64,000 nt of DNA from Aquitalea aquatilis (GTDB lineage Bacteria > Pseudomonadota > Gammaproteobacteria > Burkholderiales > Chromobacteriaceae): contig NZ_CP039731.1 of assembly GCF_005155025.1 (NCBI RefSeq), positions 2,914,001 to 2,978,000 on the forward strand, given 5' to 3'. Positions 1 through 9,530 of the stretch are shown in pieces. The notes below the pieces were generated by a model that was not told the origin of the DNA, ran no database searches, and worked only from the letters and a program-made list of their open reading frames with translations. The position numbers and the translations under genes are program-made. Numbering within the stretch: the stretch's first letter is position 1; every line of letters begins with the position of its first letter.

Positions 1-31
1 GCGAGGCTCCGGTGACGATGGCGGCCTGCAT
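1..31 (-). CDS. N-terminus of a probable short-chain dehydrogenase/reductase (partial)
   Basis: Only ten codons lie inside the window; the gene runs off the left edge. They read [10 protein letters not shown], which resembles the first beta strand and the start of the TGxxxGxG nucleotide-binding motif of short-chain dehydrogenases. Its ATG overlaps the TGA of rpe (ATGA), so translational coupling in an rpe operon is likely. A gph-type phosphatase often follows rpe, but these residues lack the DxDGT pattern expected for one. Ten residues are thin evidence. Confidence 0.4.
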   Translation of the reverse strand, partial: MQAAIVTGAS

Positions 32-711
32 CAGGCCACCTTTGCCAGTTCGGCACGCATGGCGGCAATCACTGCCTGATAGTCCGGCTGGCCGTAAATG
101 GCCGAGCCGGCGACAAAGGTGTCGGCCCCGGCGGCAGCCACGGCGGCAATATTGTCGACCTTGATGCCGCCATCGACTTCCAGCCAGATCTCGCCGCCAT
201 GCTTGGCGGTATACTCGTCGATGCGCTGGCGTGCGGCGCGTACTTTTTCCAGTGCATGCGGAATGAACGACTGGCCGCCAAAGCCCGGATTCACCGACAT
301 GATCAGCACCATGTCGATCTTGTCCATCACATGGTCAAGGTAAGACAGCGAGGTGCCCGGATTGAATACCAGGCCCGCCTTGCAGCCGGACTCCTTGATC
401 AGGCCCAGGGTGCGGTCGATGTGTTCGGATGCTTCCGGGTGAAAGGTGATGATATCGGCGCCGGCCTTGGCGAACATCGGGGCCAGGCTGTCCACCGGCT
501 TCACCATCAGGTGCACGTCGATGGGGGCTTGTGTATGCGGGCGGATGGCTTCACATACCAGAGGGCCTACCGTCAGATTCGGTACATAGTGATTGTCCAT
601 GACATCGAAGTGAATGATGTCGGCTCCGGCGGCGATGACATCGCGCACCTCCTGGCCCAGACAGGCGAAATCGGCGGAAAGGAGGCTGGGGGCAATACGG
701 AAGTCGCGCAT
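31..711 (-). CDS. rpe: Ribulose-phosphate 3-epimerase
   Basis: Interconverts D-ribulose 5-phosphate and D-xylulose 5-phosphate in the cytosolic pentose phosphate pathway. The 226-residue length is normal for this TIM-barrel enzyme. The metal-binding and catalytic residues are all visible: H34 and D36 in HFDVMD, H67 in DVHLMV and D180 in EVDGGI. The phosphate loop NPGFGGQ lies near residues 141-147 and a second glycine-rich phosphate site (VAGSAIYG) near the C-terminus. It is transcribed away from apaG. The next gene downstream overlaps its stop codon by one base, so rpe is probably the first gene of an operon continuing off the left edge. Confidence 0.97.
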   Translation of the reverse strand: MRDFRIAPSLLSADFACLGQEVRDVIAAGADIIHFDVMDNHYVPNLTVGPLVCEAIRPHTQAPIDVHLMVKPVDSLAPMFAKAGADIITFHPEASEHIDRTLGLIKESGCKAGLVFNPGTSLSYLDHVMDKIDMVLIMSVNPGFGGQSFIPHALEKVRAARQRIDEYTAKHGGEIWLEVDGGIKVDNIAAVAAAGADTFVAGSAIYGQPDYQAVIAAMRAELAKVA

Positions 712-816
712 GGTCTACCTTGCAAACACGGATGGGGTCATGAAATGGCGTTTATTCTACCGCGCCCAAGGCCAAAGGCGGGATAAAATGCAGTACAACA
801 GCACAAGGAAAACACC

Positions 817-1197
817 ATGCCAGATAAAAGCTACCAGATAGAGGTGGAGGCCGAACCACATTACATCGCCGAGCAGTCCAACGTGGCGACCGATGTTTAT
901 GTGTTCGCATATCGCATCCGCCTGACCAATACCGGCAGCGAACCCGCCCAACTGGTTAGCCGCCACTGGATCATTGTCGATGCCAACAATCAGGAGCAGG
1001 AAGTGCGCGGCATGGGCGTGGTGGGCGAGCAGCCACGACTGGAGCCAGGCCAGTCCTTCGAATACAGCAGTGCCACCCACCTGAAGACGCCGTATGGTTC
1101 CATGCGCGGCAGTTACCAGATGCTGGCCGATGACGGCAAGCGTTTCGATGTGACCATCCCCGAAATGACGCTGGTGGCACCGCGCGTATTGCATTGA
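817..1197 (+). CDS. apaG: ApaG family protein
   Basis: A 126-residue single-domain protein matching the ApaG family, a fibronectin-III-like beta sandwich. Family features visible are the GSEPAQLVSRHWIIVDANN core, the GVVGEQP segment and the LKTPYGSMRGSY motif. ApaG has been linked genetically to cobalt and magnesium efflux in Salmonella, but its molecular activity is not settled. In many proteobacteria it sits beside apaH or ksgA; here it stands between rpe (divergent) and an ABC exporter 100 bp downstream. The start is preceded by an AAGGAAAA-type ribosome site. Confidence 0.93.
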   Translation: MPDKSYQIEVEAEPHYIAEQSNVATDVYVFAYRIRLTNTGSEPAQLVSRHWIIVDANNQEQEVRGMGVVGEQPRLEPGQSFEYSSATHLKTPYGSMRGSYQMLADDGKRFDVTIPEMTLVAPRVLH

Positions 1198-1297
1198 CTC
1201 TGCCTGGGCCTGGTGCAGGCCGTTCCTGGAGCCGCCGGCCGGCGGCTTTGCTCATTTTCAGCGTCGGCACTGGCCGGCTTTTCGACAGGTAGTTTCC

Positions 1298-3091
1298 ATG
1301 CGTTTCACCCATAGCGGTCCGGCTCCCGGCAATCGCAACGATTTGCAAACCCTCAAGACGCTGCTGCCTTATCTGTGGGCTTTCAAGGGCCGGGTCGTGC
1401 TGGCGCTGGCCTGCATGATTCTGGCCAAGGTGGCGGCAGTCACGGTGCCGCTCTATCTGAAAGACATCGTCGATCAACTCTCCGTGCCGGCCACCTTGCT
1501 GGCGGTGCCGGTGATGGCACTGGTGGGCTATGGCGTGGCCAGGCTCACTTCCAGTGTGCTGGGAGAGCTGCGCGATGCGGTATTTGCCCGGGTCATCCAG
1601 GGTGCGGTACGCAGTGTGGCGCGTAGTGTATTCCAGCACCTGTTTCGCCTGTCGCTGCGTTTCCATCTGGAGCGTCAGACGGGCGGCATGAGCCGCGACA
1701 TCGAGCGCGGTACCAAGGGTATTGGTTTCCTGCTCAATTTCACCGTGTTCAACATTCTGCCGACATTGCTGGAAATCGGCATGGTGTCGGCCATTCTGTT
1801 TCGCCGCTATGCCTGGGAATTTGCTGCGGTAACACTGGCCACCATTGCCATCTACATCGTGTTTACCCTGGTGGTGACCGAGTGGCGCACCGTGTTTCGT
1901 CGCAGCATGAACGATCTGGATTCCAAGGCCAATGCCAAGGCCATCGATGCGCTGATCAATTACGAAACCGTCAAATACTTCAATAACGAAGGCTATGAAG
2001 AGGCGCGTTATGACCGCAATCTGGCGGCCTGGGAAGCCTCCGCCATCAAGAATCAGGTATCGCTGTCCATGCTGAATGCCGGGCAGGGCATCATCATTGC
2101 CAGCGGCGTCACCCTGATCATGGTGCTGGCGGCGCGTGGCGTGGTGAGTCACAGCATGACGGTTGGTGATGTGGTGCTGGTGGCTACCTTCATTACCCAG
2201 CTGTATGCGCCGCTGAATTTCCTGGGCTTTGTCTATCGCGAGATCAAGCACTCACTGGCGGATATCGAACGCATGTTCGGCCTGCTTTCCACCAATAAGG
2301 AAGTGGATGATGCGCCGGGCGCGCAATGGCTGGATACGCGACAGGCCAGTATCCGTTTTGCTGGTGTGGAGTTTGGCTATGACAGCAAACGCACCATTCT
2401 GCATGGTCTGAGTTTCGAGATTCCGGCCGGCAGTTCGCTGGCGGTGGTGGGTGCCAGTGGTGCGGGTAAATCGACCCTGTCGCGCTTGCTGTTCCGTTTT
2501 TATGATGTGGGTCGCGGCAGCATCAGCATCAACGGCACGGATATTCGCCAACTGCGCCAGGACAGCCTGCGTGGCCATATCGGCATCGTGCCGCAGGATA
2601 CCGTGCTGTTTAACGACAGCATCTATTACAACATCGCCTATGGCCGACCGGACGCCAGCCGCGACGAGGTGATGGAAGCGGCGCGTTCGGCGCACATTCA
2701 CGACTTCGTCATGAGCCTGCCCGATGGTTACGACACTCAGGTGGGCGAGCGCGGGCTGAAGCTGTCCGGCGGCGAAAAGCAACGGGTGGCCATTGCGCGC
2801 ACCATTCTGAAAAATCCGCCCATCCTGATTTTTGACGAGGCCACCAGCGCGCTGGACTCGCGTACCGAGAAAGCGATTCAGCAAGAGCTGGCTGCGATCT
2901 CGGCCAATCGCACCACGCTGATCATCGCCCACCGCTTGTCTACCATCGTCGATGCCGATCAGATCATCGTGATGGAAGATGGCCGGGTGCTGGAGCGTGG
3001 CAATCATCGCGAGCTGGTGGAGCATGGTGGGCGTTATGCAGAAATGTGGCATCTACAGCAGGAACAGCAAGCTGGCGCGCTGACTCCTTAG
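1298..3091 (+). CDS. Atm1/HMT1-type ABC exporter, fused permease and ATPase
   Basis: A 597-residue half-transporter with an N-terminal six-helix membrane domain (about residues 25-315) and a C-terminal ATPase. Walker A GASGAGKS is at 385-392, the Q-loop glutamine at 433, the LSGGE signature at 489-493 and Walker B ending in E514. The segment NYETVKYFNNE at 221-231 is characteristic of the Atm1/ABCB7 branch, where it contributes to glutathione binding. That branch exports glutathione-linked sulfur or metal compounds as a homodimer in the inner membrane. The gene appears monocistronic: a strong terminator follows at about 3118-3140. The substrate in this organism is inferred from the family only. 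Confidence 0.88.
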   Translation: MRFTHSGPAPGNRNDLQTLKTLLPYLWAFKGRVVLALACMILAKVAAVTVPLYLKDIVDQLSVPATLLAVPVMALVGYGVARLTSSVLGELRDAVFARVIQGAVRSVARSVFQHLFRLSLRFHLERQTGGMSRDIERGTKGIGFLLNFTVFNILPTLLEIGMVSAILFRRYAWEFAAVTLATIAIYIVFTLVVTEWRTVFRRSMNDLDSKANAKAIDALINYETVKYFNNEGYEEARYDRNLAAWEASAIKNQVSLSMLNAGQGIIIASGVTLIMVLAARGVVSHSMTVGDVVLVATFITQLYAPLNFLGFVYREIKHSLADIERMFGLLSTNKEVDDAPGAQWLDTRQASIRFAGVEFGYDSKRTILHGLSFEIPAGSSLAVVGASGAGKSTLSRLLFRFYDVGRGSISINGTDIRQLRQDSLRGHIGIVPQDTVLFNDSIYYNIAYGRPDASRDEVMEAARSAHIHDFVMSLPDGYDTQVGERGLKLSGGEKQRVAIARTILKNPPILIFDEATSALDSRTEKAIQQELAAISANRTTLIIAHRLSTIVDADQIIVMEDGRVLERGNHRELVEHGGRYAEMWHLQQEQQAGALTP

Positions 3092-3117
3092 GAGGCGGCC
3101 AGTTGAACCTTGCATAG

Positions 3118-3140
3118 AAAGCTGCTTCGGCAGCTTTTTT
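3118..3140 (+). terminator. Intrinsic terminator after the Atm1-type exporter
   Basis: Perfect hairpin AAAGCTGC-TTCG-GCAGCTTT with a UUCG-type tetraloop followed by a T run. It lies 27 bp after the exporter stop codon. Confidence 0.85.
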
Positions 3141-3234
3141 CATTGTGAATGCTGAAAATTCAACTGTTACAAGTACTTGTGCCAAATAGGGCTATATCTA
3201 TTAAATGGCTATGTCAGATGCAAGCTGCCTGATA

Positions 3235-3279
3235 TTGACAGTATGTTTAATTGACATTTAAATGTTAGTAACAAATATG
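3235..3279 (+). promoter_or_regulatory. Two overlapping sigma70-type promoters ahead of the GGDEF-EAL gene
   Basis: TTGACA at 3235-3240 is followed after 17 bp by TTAAAT (3258-3263). A second TTGACA at 3251-3256 is followed after 17 bp by AATATG (3274-3279). Both have consensus -35 elements and ideal spacing, in a locally AT-rich stretch. They would give a leader of about 200 nt before the likely start codon. Beyond these promoters, the 3141-3491 intergenic region shows no gene that I can support. Confidence 0.55.
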
Positions 3280-3491
3280 GCGGATGATCCATAAGCGCCG
3301 CAGTAGATGGCGAGCAGTCCGCATTGGCAGTATGGCTTTTATCTGCCTGCCCTTGCTCTGAGGGCAGAGAGGGCAGCCGAGATGGATAGTGACGATGGCA
3401 TGCCCCGGTATGCTATCTGTGGTAAAAATGACCCGGTGTGGATGATAATTCCATAAATGAGCAATGCAGCAAGCGGGGGGCAATCACTGCA

Positions 3492-5930
3492 ATGAGTGCG
3501 TACGGCAGCCGCAGGCTGATGCGGGTAGTCTGGCCCTTTGTCGCTATTGTGGGCGCCTTGTTGCTGATCAGTGCCTTCAGCTTCAATGCCTTGTCCACCA
3601 TCCGTGCCTATGTGGGCGGGGAGGGGCTGTGGTCGAAGGCGCAAAAAGATGCCATCTATTATCTGACGCGCTACGCCGGCAGCCGCTCGGAACAGGATTT
3701 TCAGGCCTACAAGGCTGCCATTGCCATCCAGCTGGGGGATAGGCAGGCACGACTGGCACTGGACCGCCCGCAGCCTGATCTGCAACAAGCCAGGGCCGGG
3801 TTGCTGCAAGGTGGCAACCATCCTGACGATATCGGCAACGTCATCAATGCTTTCCTGTGGTTTCGTCATGTCAGCTATCTGAGTCAGGCCATCCATTACT
3901 GGGAAATCGGCGACAGCTATATCATCGAGATTTCCGGCATTGCCGAAAGGCTGCATGACGGCTTTACCCGCAGCTACATCGGCGAAGATGAACTGATGGT
4001 CCTCAGTCGCCGTATTTCGGACATTAATGAAGAGCTGAAGGCTCCGGCGCGCGCCTTTTCCGAAGTGCTGGGTGAGGGTTCCCGTTTTGCCACCACCCTG
4101 TTGTGGTGGGTCAACCTGATGGCAGGGGCCGGCCTGTTGCTGCTGACCGTGCGGCAGGTGCAGGTGTTGCTGCGTCAGTCCGCCCGCTTTGAGGCCGAAT
4201 TGCATGCCGAAAAGGAAAGGGCGGAAACCACGCTCAATTCGATTGGCGATGCGGTGGTCACCATCGATCTGTCCGGCAAGCTGCGCTACCTCAATGCTGT
4301 GGCGCACCATCTGGTTGGTGGTGCCGGCAAGGGGGCTATCGGTCGTTATTTCGAGGATGTGTTCTCGATGATCGACCTTTCCGGCAGCAGCATGGACCTG
4401 ATTACCACCAGCCAGCTGCGGGCAAAGTGTGAAAGCAAGCAGACTTATCCCAGCCTGCGCTTGCAGGGGCTGGATGGCAGCAGTCACATGATCTCGCTGG
4501 TGGCCGCACCGATTCATAATTCGTTGGGGCAGGTTGACGGGCTGGTGCTGGCCTTGCATGACAAATCGATCGAGCAGCAGTACATCAATCATCTGTCCTG
4601 GCAGGCGGCGCATGATGCGCTCACCGGCCTGTATAACCGGCGGGAATTCGAACAGCGGGTCACCCGTGCACTCAGCCGGCTGATGGTGGCGGAAACATCG
4701 CATGCCCTGCTGTTTGTCGATCTGGATCAGTTCAAGTTGGTCAACGATACCAATGGCCATGCGGCGGGTGATGAGTTGTTGCGCCAGGTATGCCGGGTAT
4801 TGCAGGAACAGCTAGGGCTGTCCGACGTGCTGGCCCGCTTGGGTGGCGACGAGTTCGGCGTCTTGCTGGAAGATTGCCGGGTGGACCAGGCACTGGACAA
4901 GGCGGATCGTTTGCGGCGCGCAGTGCAGCAGTCCAGCTTTCAGTGGGAAGGCATTCCCTTCTCCATCAGTGCCAGTATCGGCATGGTTTTCCTTGGTGAA
5001 GCCGGCGCCACCCTGGCCGAGGCGCTGCAGGCTGCGGATATCGCTTGCTACATGGCCAAGGAAAAGGGGCGCAATCGCATCCAGCTTTACAGTTCGAAAG
5101 ACACCGAGCTGGCGGTGCGTTCGGTAGAAATGGCCTGGGTGCAGCGTCTGCGCACTGCCATGGAAGAAGAGCGCTTCTGTCTGTACAGCCAGGAAATCGT
5201 GCCACTGCGCCCTGTCGCTAAGGGGACAGGGCGGCACGTCGAAGTGCTGCTGAGGCTACGCGACGAAAGCGGCAACATCATCTTGCCGGGTTCCTTCATT
5301 CCGGCGGCCGAGCGTTTTGGCCTGATGCCGGATATCGACCGCATCGTCGTGCGCCAAACCTTTGAAACCTTGTGGAATATGCGTTCGCTGGGGGATCGGT
5401 CTATCGATGTCTGCGCGGTGAATCTGTCGGGTGCCACGCTGTGTGACGATAATTTTCTTGATTTCATCCGGCGGCAGTTTGTCAGCTATGACATCCCGGC
5501 CGGAATGATCTGCTTTGAAATCACCGAAACCAGCGCCATATCGAATCTGCAGCAGGCTACTCGCTTCATCAGCGAGCTGAAAGGCTTGGGCTGCCATTTC
5601 TCATTGGATGATTTTGGTGCAGGCATGTCGTCATTTGCCTATCTGAAGCATTTGCCGGTGGATTACCTCAAGATTGATGGCAGCTTTGTCAAGGACATGG
5701 TGGATGACTCGGTGGATCGGGCCATGGTGGAGATGATCAATCATATCGGCCATGTTACCGGCAAGAAAACCATCGCCGAATTCGTCAGTGCGCCAGAAAT
5801 TCTGGCGGAGCTGCAAAGTATTGGAGTGGATTACGCTCAGGGGTATTTTATTGGCGAACCCGCTCCGTTCATCCCTCCCTTGCATGGCAGGCCGCAGTCG
5901 GTTTTGCACCGTCTGCCCGGCGGGGAGTGA
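3492..5930 (+). CDS. Membrane PAS-GGDEF-EAL protein (cyclic-di-GMP turnover)
   Basis: From the ATG at 3492 the protein has 812 residues. Two membrane helices (about 12-30 and 198-219) bracket a periplasmic sensor region of about 165 residues with no family I recognise. A PAS-like segment and an intact GGDEF domain follow (GGDEF at 451-455, so a diguanylate cyclase is plausible). The C-terminal phosphodiesterase domain has EVLLR in place of EALLR at E584 and keeps DDFG at 706-709, so its metal ligands look intact. It may therefore both make and degrade cyclic-di-GMP. The reading frame is open back to an ATG at 3438; the 3492 start has a purine-rich GGGGG 11 bp upstream but is not certain. Tandem promoters lie about 210 bp upstream. 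Confidence 0.9.
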   Translation: MSAYGSRRLMRVVWPFVAIVGALLLISAFSFNALSTIRAYVGGEGLWSKAQKDAIYYLTRYAGSRSEQDFQAYKAAIAIQLGDRQARLALDRPQPDLQQARAGLLQGGNHPDDIGNVINAFLWFRHVSYLSQAIHYWEIGDSYIIEISGIAERLHDGFTRSYIGEDELMVLSRRISDINEELKAPARAFSEVLGEGSRFATTLLWWVNLMAGAGLLLLTVRQVQVLLRQSARFEAELHAEKERAETTLNSIGDAVVTIDLSGKLRYLNAVAHHLVGGAGKGAIGRYFEDVFSMIDLSGSSMDLITTSQLRAKCESKQTYPSLRLQGLDGSSHMISLVAAPIHNSLGQVDGLVLALHDKSIEQQYINHLSWQAAHDALTGLYNRREFEQRVTRALSRLMVAETSHALLFVDLDQFKLVNDTNGHAAGDELLRQVCRVLQEQLGLSDVLARLGGDEFGVLLEDCRVDQALDKADRLRRAVQQSSFQWEGIPFSISASIGMVFLGEAGATLAEALQAADIACYMAKEKGRNRIQLYSSKDTELAVRSVEMAWVQRLRTAMEEERFCLYSQEIVPLRPVAKGTGRHVEVLLRLRDESGNIILPGSFIPAAERFGLMPDIDRIVVRQTFETLWNMRSLGDRSIDVCAVNLSGATLCDDNFLDFIRRQFVSYDIPAGMICFEITETSAISNLQQATRFISELKGLGCHFSLDDFGAGMSSFAYLKHLPVDYLKIDGSFVKDMVDDSVDRAMVEMINHIGHVTGKKTIAEFVSAPEILAELQSIGVDYAQGYFIGEPAPFIPPLHGRPQSVLHRLPGGE

Positions 5931-5961
5931 TACAGGCCCACAGTTGAGAAAGAGGTCCAGA

Positions 5962-6747
5962 ATGAAAGACCAGCATCAATTTGTCAGAACCGGTCCCTTG
6001 ATGGAGGTTGCCAGCTACCCGGAGTGGACGCAGGAAATGGTGCACTACTGCGATCGCTTCAAAAGCGAGGTGGTTGAGCACGATTTGTTCACCCAGATGA
6101 AGGAAGCGCGCCTGGAGCACTCCATACACAAGGCCTTCCTGTCCGGTGGCTGGCCGGTCATCGATCAGTTTCCCCAGTATATGGCGATGAATTTGCTGAA
6201 AATCCGCTATGGACAAGGGGAGGGGCATGATATGGCCCGGCGCTACCTGATCCGCAATATCCGTGTCGAGCAGAATCATGCCGACCACTGGGTCAACTGG
6301 GCAGCCGAATCTGGCGTGGATATCCAGGCCATGCTGCACAACCAGCATGCGCTGGAAACGCTGTCGTTAAGCCAATGGTGCTGGCAGGTATGTGACCGCG
6401 AGTCACTGGCGGTGGCCATGGCGGCTACCAATTACGCCATCGAAGGCGCGACGGGTGAGTGGTCGGCCCGGGTCTGCTCGGAAGACCGCTATGCCAATCT
6501 GTTTGACGAGGAAGTGCGCGGCAAGGCAATGAAGTGGCTGAAGCTGCATGCCAAGTATGACGATGCCCATCCGTGGGAAGCGCTGGAAATCATCGTCACC
6601 CTGGTAGGGCTGCACCCCAGCCAGGAGACCATCACCAAGTTGCGCAATGCCATCTGCAAGAGTCATCAGTTCATGCGCTTGCTGCTGGATCATTACATGC
6701 GCCCGGCCACACAGCTTGGCGGACGACAGCAATTGGCGCTTGCCTGA
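5962..6747 (+). CDS. Heme-oxygenase-fold (TenA/PqqC-like) protein, possible diiron oxidase
   Basis: A 261-residue, mainly helical protein. The pattern EQNHADHW around residues 104-111, AIEGATGEW about 50 residues later, and DDAHPWEALEII near residue 205 resembles TenA/CADD/PqqC proteins. An E-x2-H pair followed by a lone E and a D/H cluster is also the ligand layout of heme-oxygenase-like diiron oxidases such as UndA. The last cluster is DDAH, not the usual D-x3-H, so metal binding is uncertain. The chosen ATG has AGAGGTCC 5-12 bp upstream and lies 31 bp after the GGDEF-EAL gene, suggesting co-transcription. TenA itself is a thiaminase, but nothing nearby concerns thiamin. The substrate is unknown. 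Confidence 0.7.
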   Translation: MKDQHQFVRTGPLMEVASYPEWTQEMVHYCDRFKSEVVEHDLFTQMKEARLEHSIHKAFLSGGWPVIDQFPQYMAMNLLKIRYGQGEGHDMARRYLIRNIRVEQNHADHWVNWAAESGVDIQAMLHNQHALETLSLSQWCWQVCDRESLAVAMAATNYAIEGATGEWSARVCSEDRYANLFDEEVRGKAMKWLKLHAKYDDAHPWEALEIIVTLVGLHPSQETITKLRNAICKSHQFMRLLLDHYMRPATQLGGRQQLALA

Positions 6748-7044
6748 CCCTTCCTTTGATCGTGGCCCGTACTCTGCTTGCCGGGGTGCGGGCCATGTTT
6801 GCTGTTGTCACACTGCGTTGTTGAGCGGCGAACTCTTTCCTTTCCTGATCTGCCCTGTACCGGCGTGCCACTGCCCTGGTTTGTCATTTGTCGCTGCGTG
6901 GCTGCATTGCAGCATGACCCCGCGTCGCTGTCATGATAAAGTCGATTGTGTACAAAACAGGGCTGTATGCAACAGTCTCTGCCACGTTTCATCGATGATG
7001 GCGACGTAATATGCCCATCAGCACGTCAAGACAAAGGATACATT

Positions 7045-8502
7045 GTGGTCAATATCGCCGAACTCCAGCCTCAGGCGGTCTGGGAGCATTTTCAGACGCT
7101 GTGCGAGATTCCCCGTCCCTCCAAACATGAACAGCAACTGCGCGACTATCTCAAGGGCTGGGCTGAGCTGCGTGGCCTGCAGACTGTTGTGGATGCAGCA
7201 GGCAACCTGATTGTGCGCAAGCCGGCTACCCCGGGTTATGAGAACCGGGTGGGCGTGGTACTGCAAGGGCATCTGGATATGGTGTGCCAGGCAAATGCCG
7301 GCACCGAGCACGACTTTTTCAAGGATCCGGTGCGACCTGTCCTGCAGGATGGCTGGCTGGTAGCAGAAAACACCACGCTGGGTGCGGATAACGGCATTGG
7401 CGTCGCCATGGGGCTGGCCGTGCTGGCCAGTGAGGATATTCCGCATGGCCCGGTTGAAGTGTTGATGACGCTGGATGAAGAGGCGGGCATGGGTGGGGCG
7501 CTCGGGCTGGAGGCTGGCCTGCTGCAAGGCAGCATGATGATCAATATTGATACCGAGGAGTGGGGCGAGTTCTATATGGGCTGCGCCGGCGGTGTCGATG
7601 TCAATGTTACCCGTGATTATCAGACTACCGCGCTGCCCGCCGCTTACGCAGTGAGTGCGCTGTCGGTGCGTGGCCTGAAGGGTGGCCATTCTGGTGCTGA
7701 CATTCATCTGGGACGAGGCAACGCCAACAAGATACTGGTCCGCCTGTTGCGCGAATTGCAGGCAGATACCGATTTACGCTTGATCAGTTTCAGTGGTGGT
7801 ACCGCCCGCAACGCACTGGCCCGCGAGGCGCAGGCTGTCGTGGCTTATCCGCAGCAGGATGACGCCAAAGTGGCCGCCAGACTGGATGCCTTCCAGGCCT
7901 TGCTGCGTTTCGAACTGGCCGGCGTGGACGAAGGCGTAGCGGTGGAGTTGGCTGCAGCCTCGGCTACCCAGGTGCTGGCTGCTGCGGATCAGCAGGCTAT
8001 TCTGGCTGCACTGCATGCTGCCCCGCACGGGGTGAAACGCATGAGCCAGCGGGTGAGTGGCGTGGTGGAAACATCGAATAATCTGGGTGTGGTCCGAGTA
8101 GAGCAGGGCAAGGTATTTGCCAACCTGATGGTGCGTTCGCTGCTGGATTCCGGTACCTGGATGCTGGCGCGCGAAGTAGAAAGCCTGTTTGGGCTGGCTG
8201 GTTTTACGGTGGAGATGGAGGGCGGCTATCCGGGCTGGGCACCCAATCCACAGTCGCCATTGCTGGCGCTGTTCCAGCAGGTCTATGAGCGCGAATTTGC
8301 TGCCAAGTCCGGGGTGCAGGTGATTCATGCCGGGCTGGAGTGCGGCATTATCGGCTCCAAGTATCCTGACATGGACATGGTTTCCTTCGGTCCGACCATC
8401 CGCGGTGCGCATGCGCCGGGCGAGCGGGTCGAGGTGGAGTCAGTAGGCAAGGCCTGGCAATTGCTCAAGGCCGTGCTGGCTGCGTTGCCCGAGCGCAGCT
8501 AA
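7045..8502 (+). CDS. pepD: Aminoacyl-histidine dipeptidase (peptidase M20C)
   Basis: A cytosolic zinc dipeptidase of broad specificity that cleaves Xaa-His dipeptides. I place the start at the GTG at 7045: it has AAAGGA 5 bp upstream, gives 485 residues (the length of E. coli PepD) and begins with the family N-terminus (ELQPQAVWEHF). An upstream ATG at 6946 would add 33 unrelated residues. Metal ligands of the M20 family are visible: H76 and D78 in GHLDMV, D in LGADNGIG, the EE pair in TLDEEAGMGGA, and the late GLECGII motif. It stands alone; the 297 bp upstream hold no gene that I can support, and a terminator follows at 8597. Confidence 0.93.
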   Translation: MVNIAELQPQAVWEHFQTLCEIPRPSKHEQQLRDYLKGWAELRGLQTVVDAAGNLIVRKPATPGYENRVGVVLQGHLDMVCQANAGTEHDFFKDPVRPVLQDGWLVAENTTLGADNGIGVAMGLAVLASEDIPHGPVEVLMTLDEEAGMGGALGLEAGLLQGSMMINIDTEEWGEFYMGCAGGVDVNVTRDYQTTALPAAYAVSALSVRGLKGGHSGADIHLGRGNANKILVRLLRELQADTDLRLISFSGGTARNALAREAQAVVAYPQQDDAKVAARLDAFQALLRFELAGVDEGVAVELAAASATQVLAAADQQAILAALHAAPHGVKRMSQRVSGVVETSNNLGVVRVEQGKVFANLMVRSLLDSGTWMLAREVESLFGLAGFTVEMEGGYPGWAPNPQSPLLALFQQVYEREFAAKSGVQVIHAGLECGIIGSKYPDMDMVSFGPTIRGAHAPGERVEVESVGKAWQLLKAVLAALPERS

Positions 8503-8596
8503 GACCCGCTAGCAAACCCCCCGCGCCTGCGTTGCGCCTTGGCCCGGGTCCTCATCAAGGCTTTGTTCGCCGCGCTAAGCAGCCTTGCTGTTGTTG

Positions 8597-8625
8597 AAAA
8601 GCTCCGTTTGACGGAGCTTTTTCTT
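8597..8625. terminator. Bidirectional terminator between pepD and xerC
   Basis: Hairpin AAAGCTCCGT-TTG-ACGGAGCTTT flanked by A and T runs, lying between convergent pepD and xerC; it can serve both strands. Confidence 0.8.
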
Positions 8626-8645
8626 TATCCATACCGCGCTGGTGC

Positions 8646-9530
8646 TTAGTCTTTCTTTTTGGCGCGCGGGTGGGCTGCATCATAGACCTTGGCCAGGTGC
8701 TGGAAATCCAGTGCGGTGTAGATCTGGGTGGTCGACAGATTGGCATGGCCCAGCAGTTCCTGTACCGCCCGCAAGTCGCCGGAGGACTGCAGGATGTGGC
8801 TGGCAAAGGAGTGGCGCAGCATGTGTGGGTGAACGTGGCGGTCCATGCCTGTGCGAATCGACCACTCGGCCAGGCGCTTTTGTACCTGGCGGCCACCCAG
8901 GCGCTGGCCATGGCGCCCGACAAACACCGCCAGGCAGTCCGGAGTGCTTTGACGTTCTGCCAGCCATTGCTTCAGGTAGTCCAGTGCCGTGCGGCCTATT
9001 GGCAGCAGGCGTATCTTGTTGCCCTTGCCGCGTACCCGCATCAGTTGCTCGGTCAGGTCCAGGTCCGGCAAGTCCAGATTGACGGCCTCGGACAAGCGCA
9101 GGCCAGAAGAGTACATCAGCTCGAACAGGGCGCGGTCGCGCAGGCTGAGGCTGTCATCGGGCGCAATATGCTCCAGCAGGGCAGCCGTGCCATCTACCGG
9201 CAGTGCCTTGGGCAGGGGTTTGTCCTGGCGGGGCGCGCGCAGGCCCAGGCAGGGATTGCCGCTGACCCGTTGTTGCTGCAGCAGCCAGTCGTAAAACTGG
9301 CGCCAGGATGACAGCTTGCGCGCCAGGCTGCGGCTGCCGAGGCCGCGGGCGTGCAGGGTGGCCATTGCTTTGCGGATGTCGTCTGCTTTGATCTGCAGGC
9401 AATCACGTTCGCCAAGCAGTGGCTGCAGGCTGTGCAGATCGCGCAGATAGGCATCCAGCGTATGCGGGCTTTTCCCTTCCAGTCGCAGCTGGTCGGCAAA
9501 GCCCTGTAGCAGCGGGAGGATGTCAGCCAC
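8646..9530 (-). CDS. xerC: Tyrosine recombinase XerC
   Basis: A 294-residue site-specific recombinase that, with XerD, resolves chromosome dimers at dif. The N-terminal SAM-like core-binding domain (about 1-90) is followed by the catalytic domain. The catalytic set is visible: arginine in SSGLRLSE, lysine in GKGNK, HxxR in HMLRHSFASH, histidine in LLGHANLSTT and tyrosine in TTQIYT. No dif-like site is evident here. Its start codon lies inside the end of the MoxR gene (8-bp overlap), so translation is probably coupled to that ATPase, an unusual partner; xerC often follows dapF and a DUF484 gene in related proteobacteria. Confidence 0.95.
   Translation of the reverse strand: MADILPLLQGFADQLRLEGKSPHTLDAYLRDLHSLQPLLGERDCLQIKADDIRKAMATLHARGLGSRSLARKLSSWRQFYDWLLQQQRVSGNPCLGLRAPRQDKPLPKALPVDGTAALLEHIAPDDSLSLRDRALFELMYSSGLRLSEAVNLDLPDLDLTEQLMRVRGKGNKIRLLPIGRTALDYLKQWLAERQSTPDCLAVFVGRHGQRLGGRQVQKRLAEWSIRTGMDRHVHPHMLRHSFASHILQSSGDLRAVQELLGHANLSTTQIYTALDFQHLAKVYDAAHPRAKKKD

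Noticed and set aside
1-31. Start of a phosphoglycolate phosphatase gene after rpe
   Set aside because: A gph gene would be expected by analogy with other bacteria, but the ten visible codons read [10 protein letters not shown] rather than the DxDGT-type opening.
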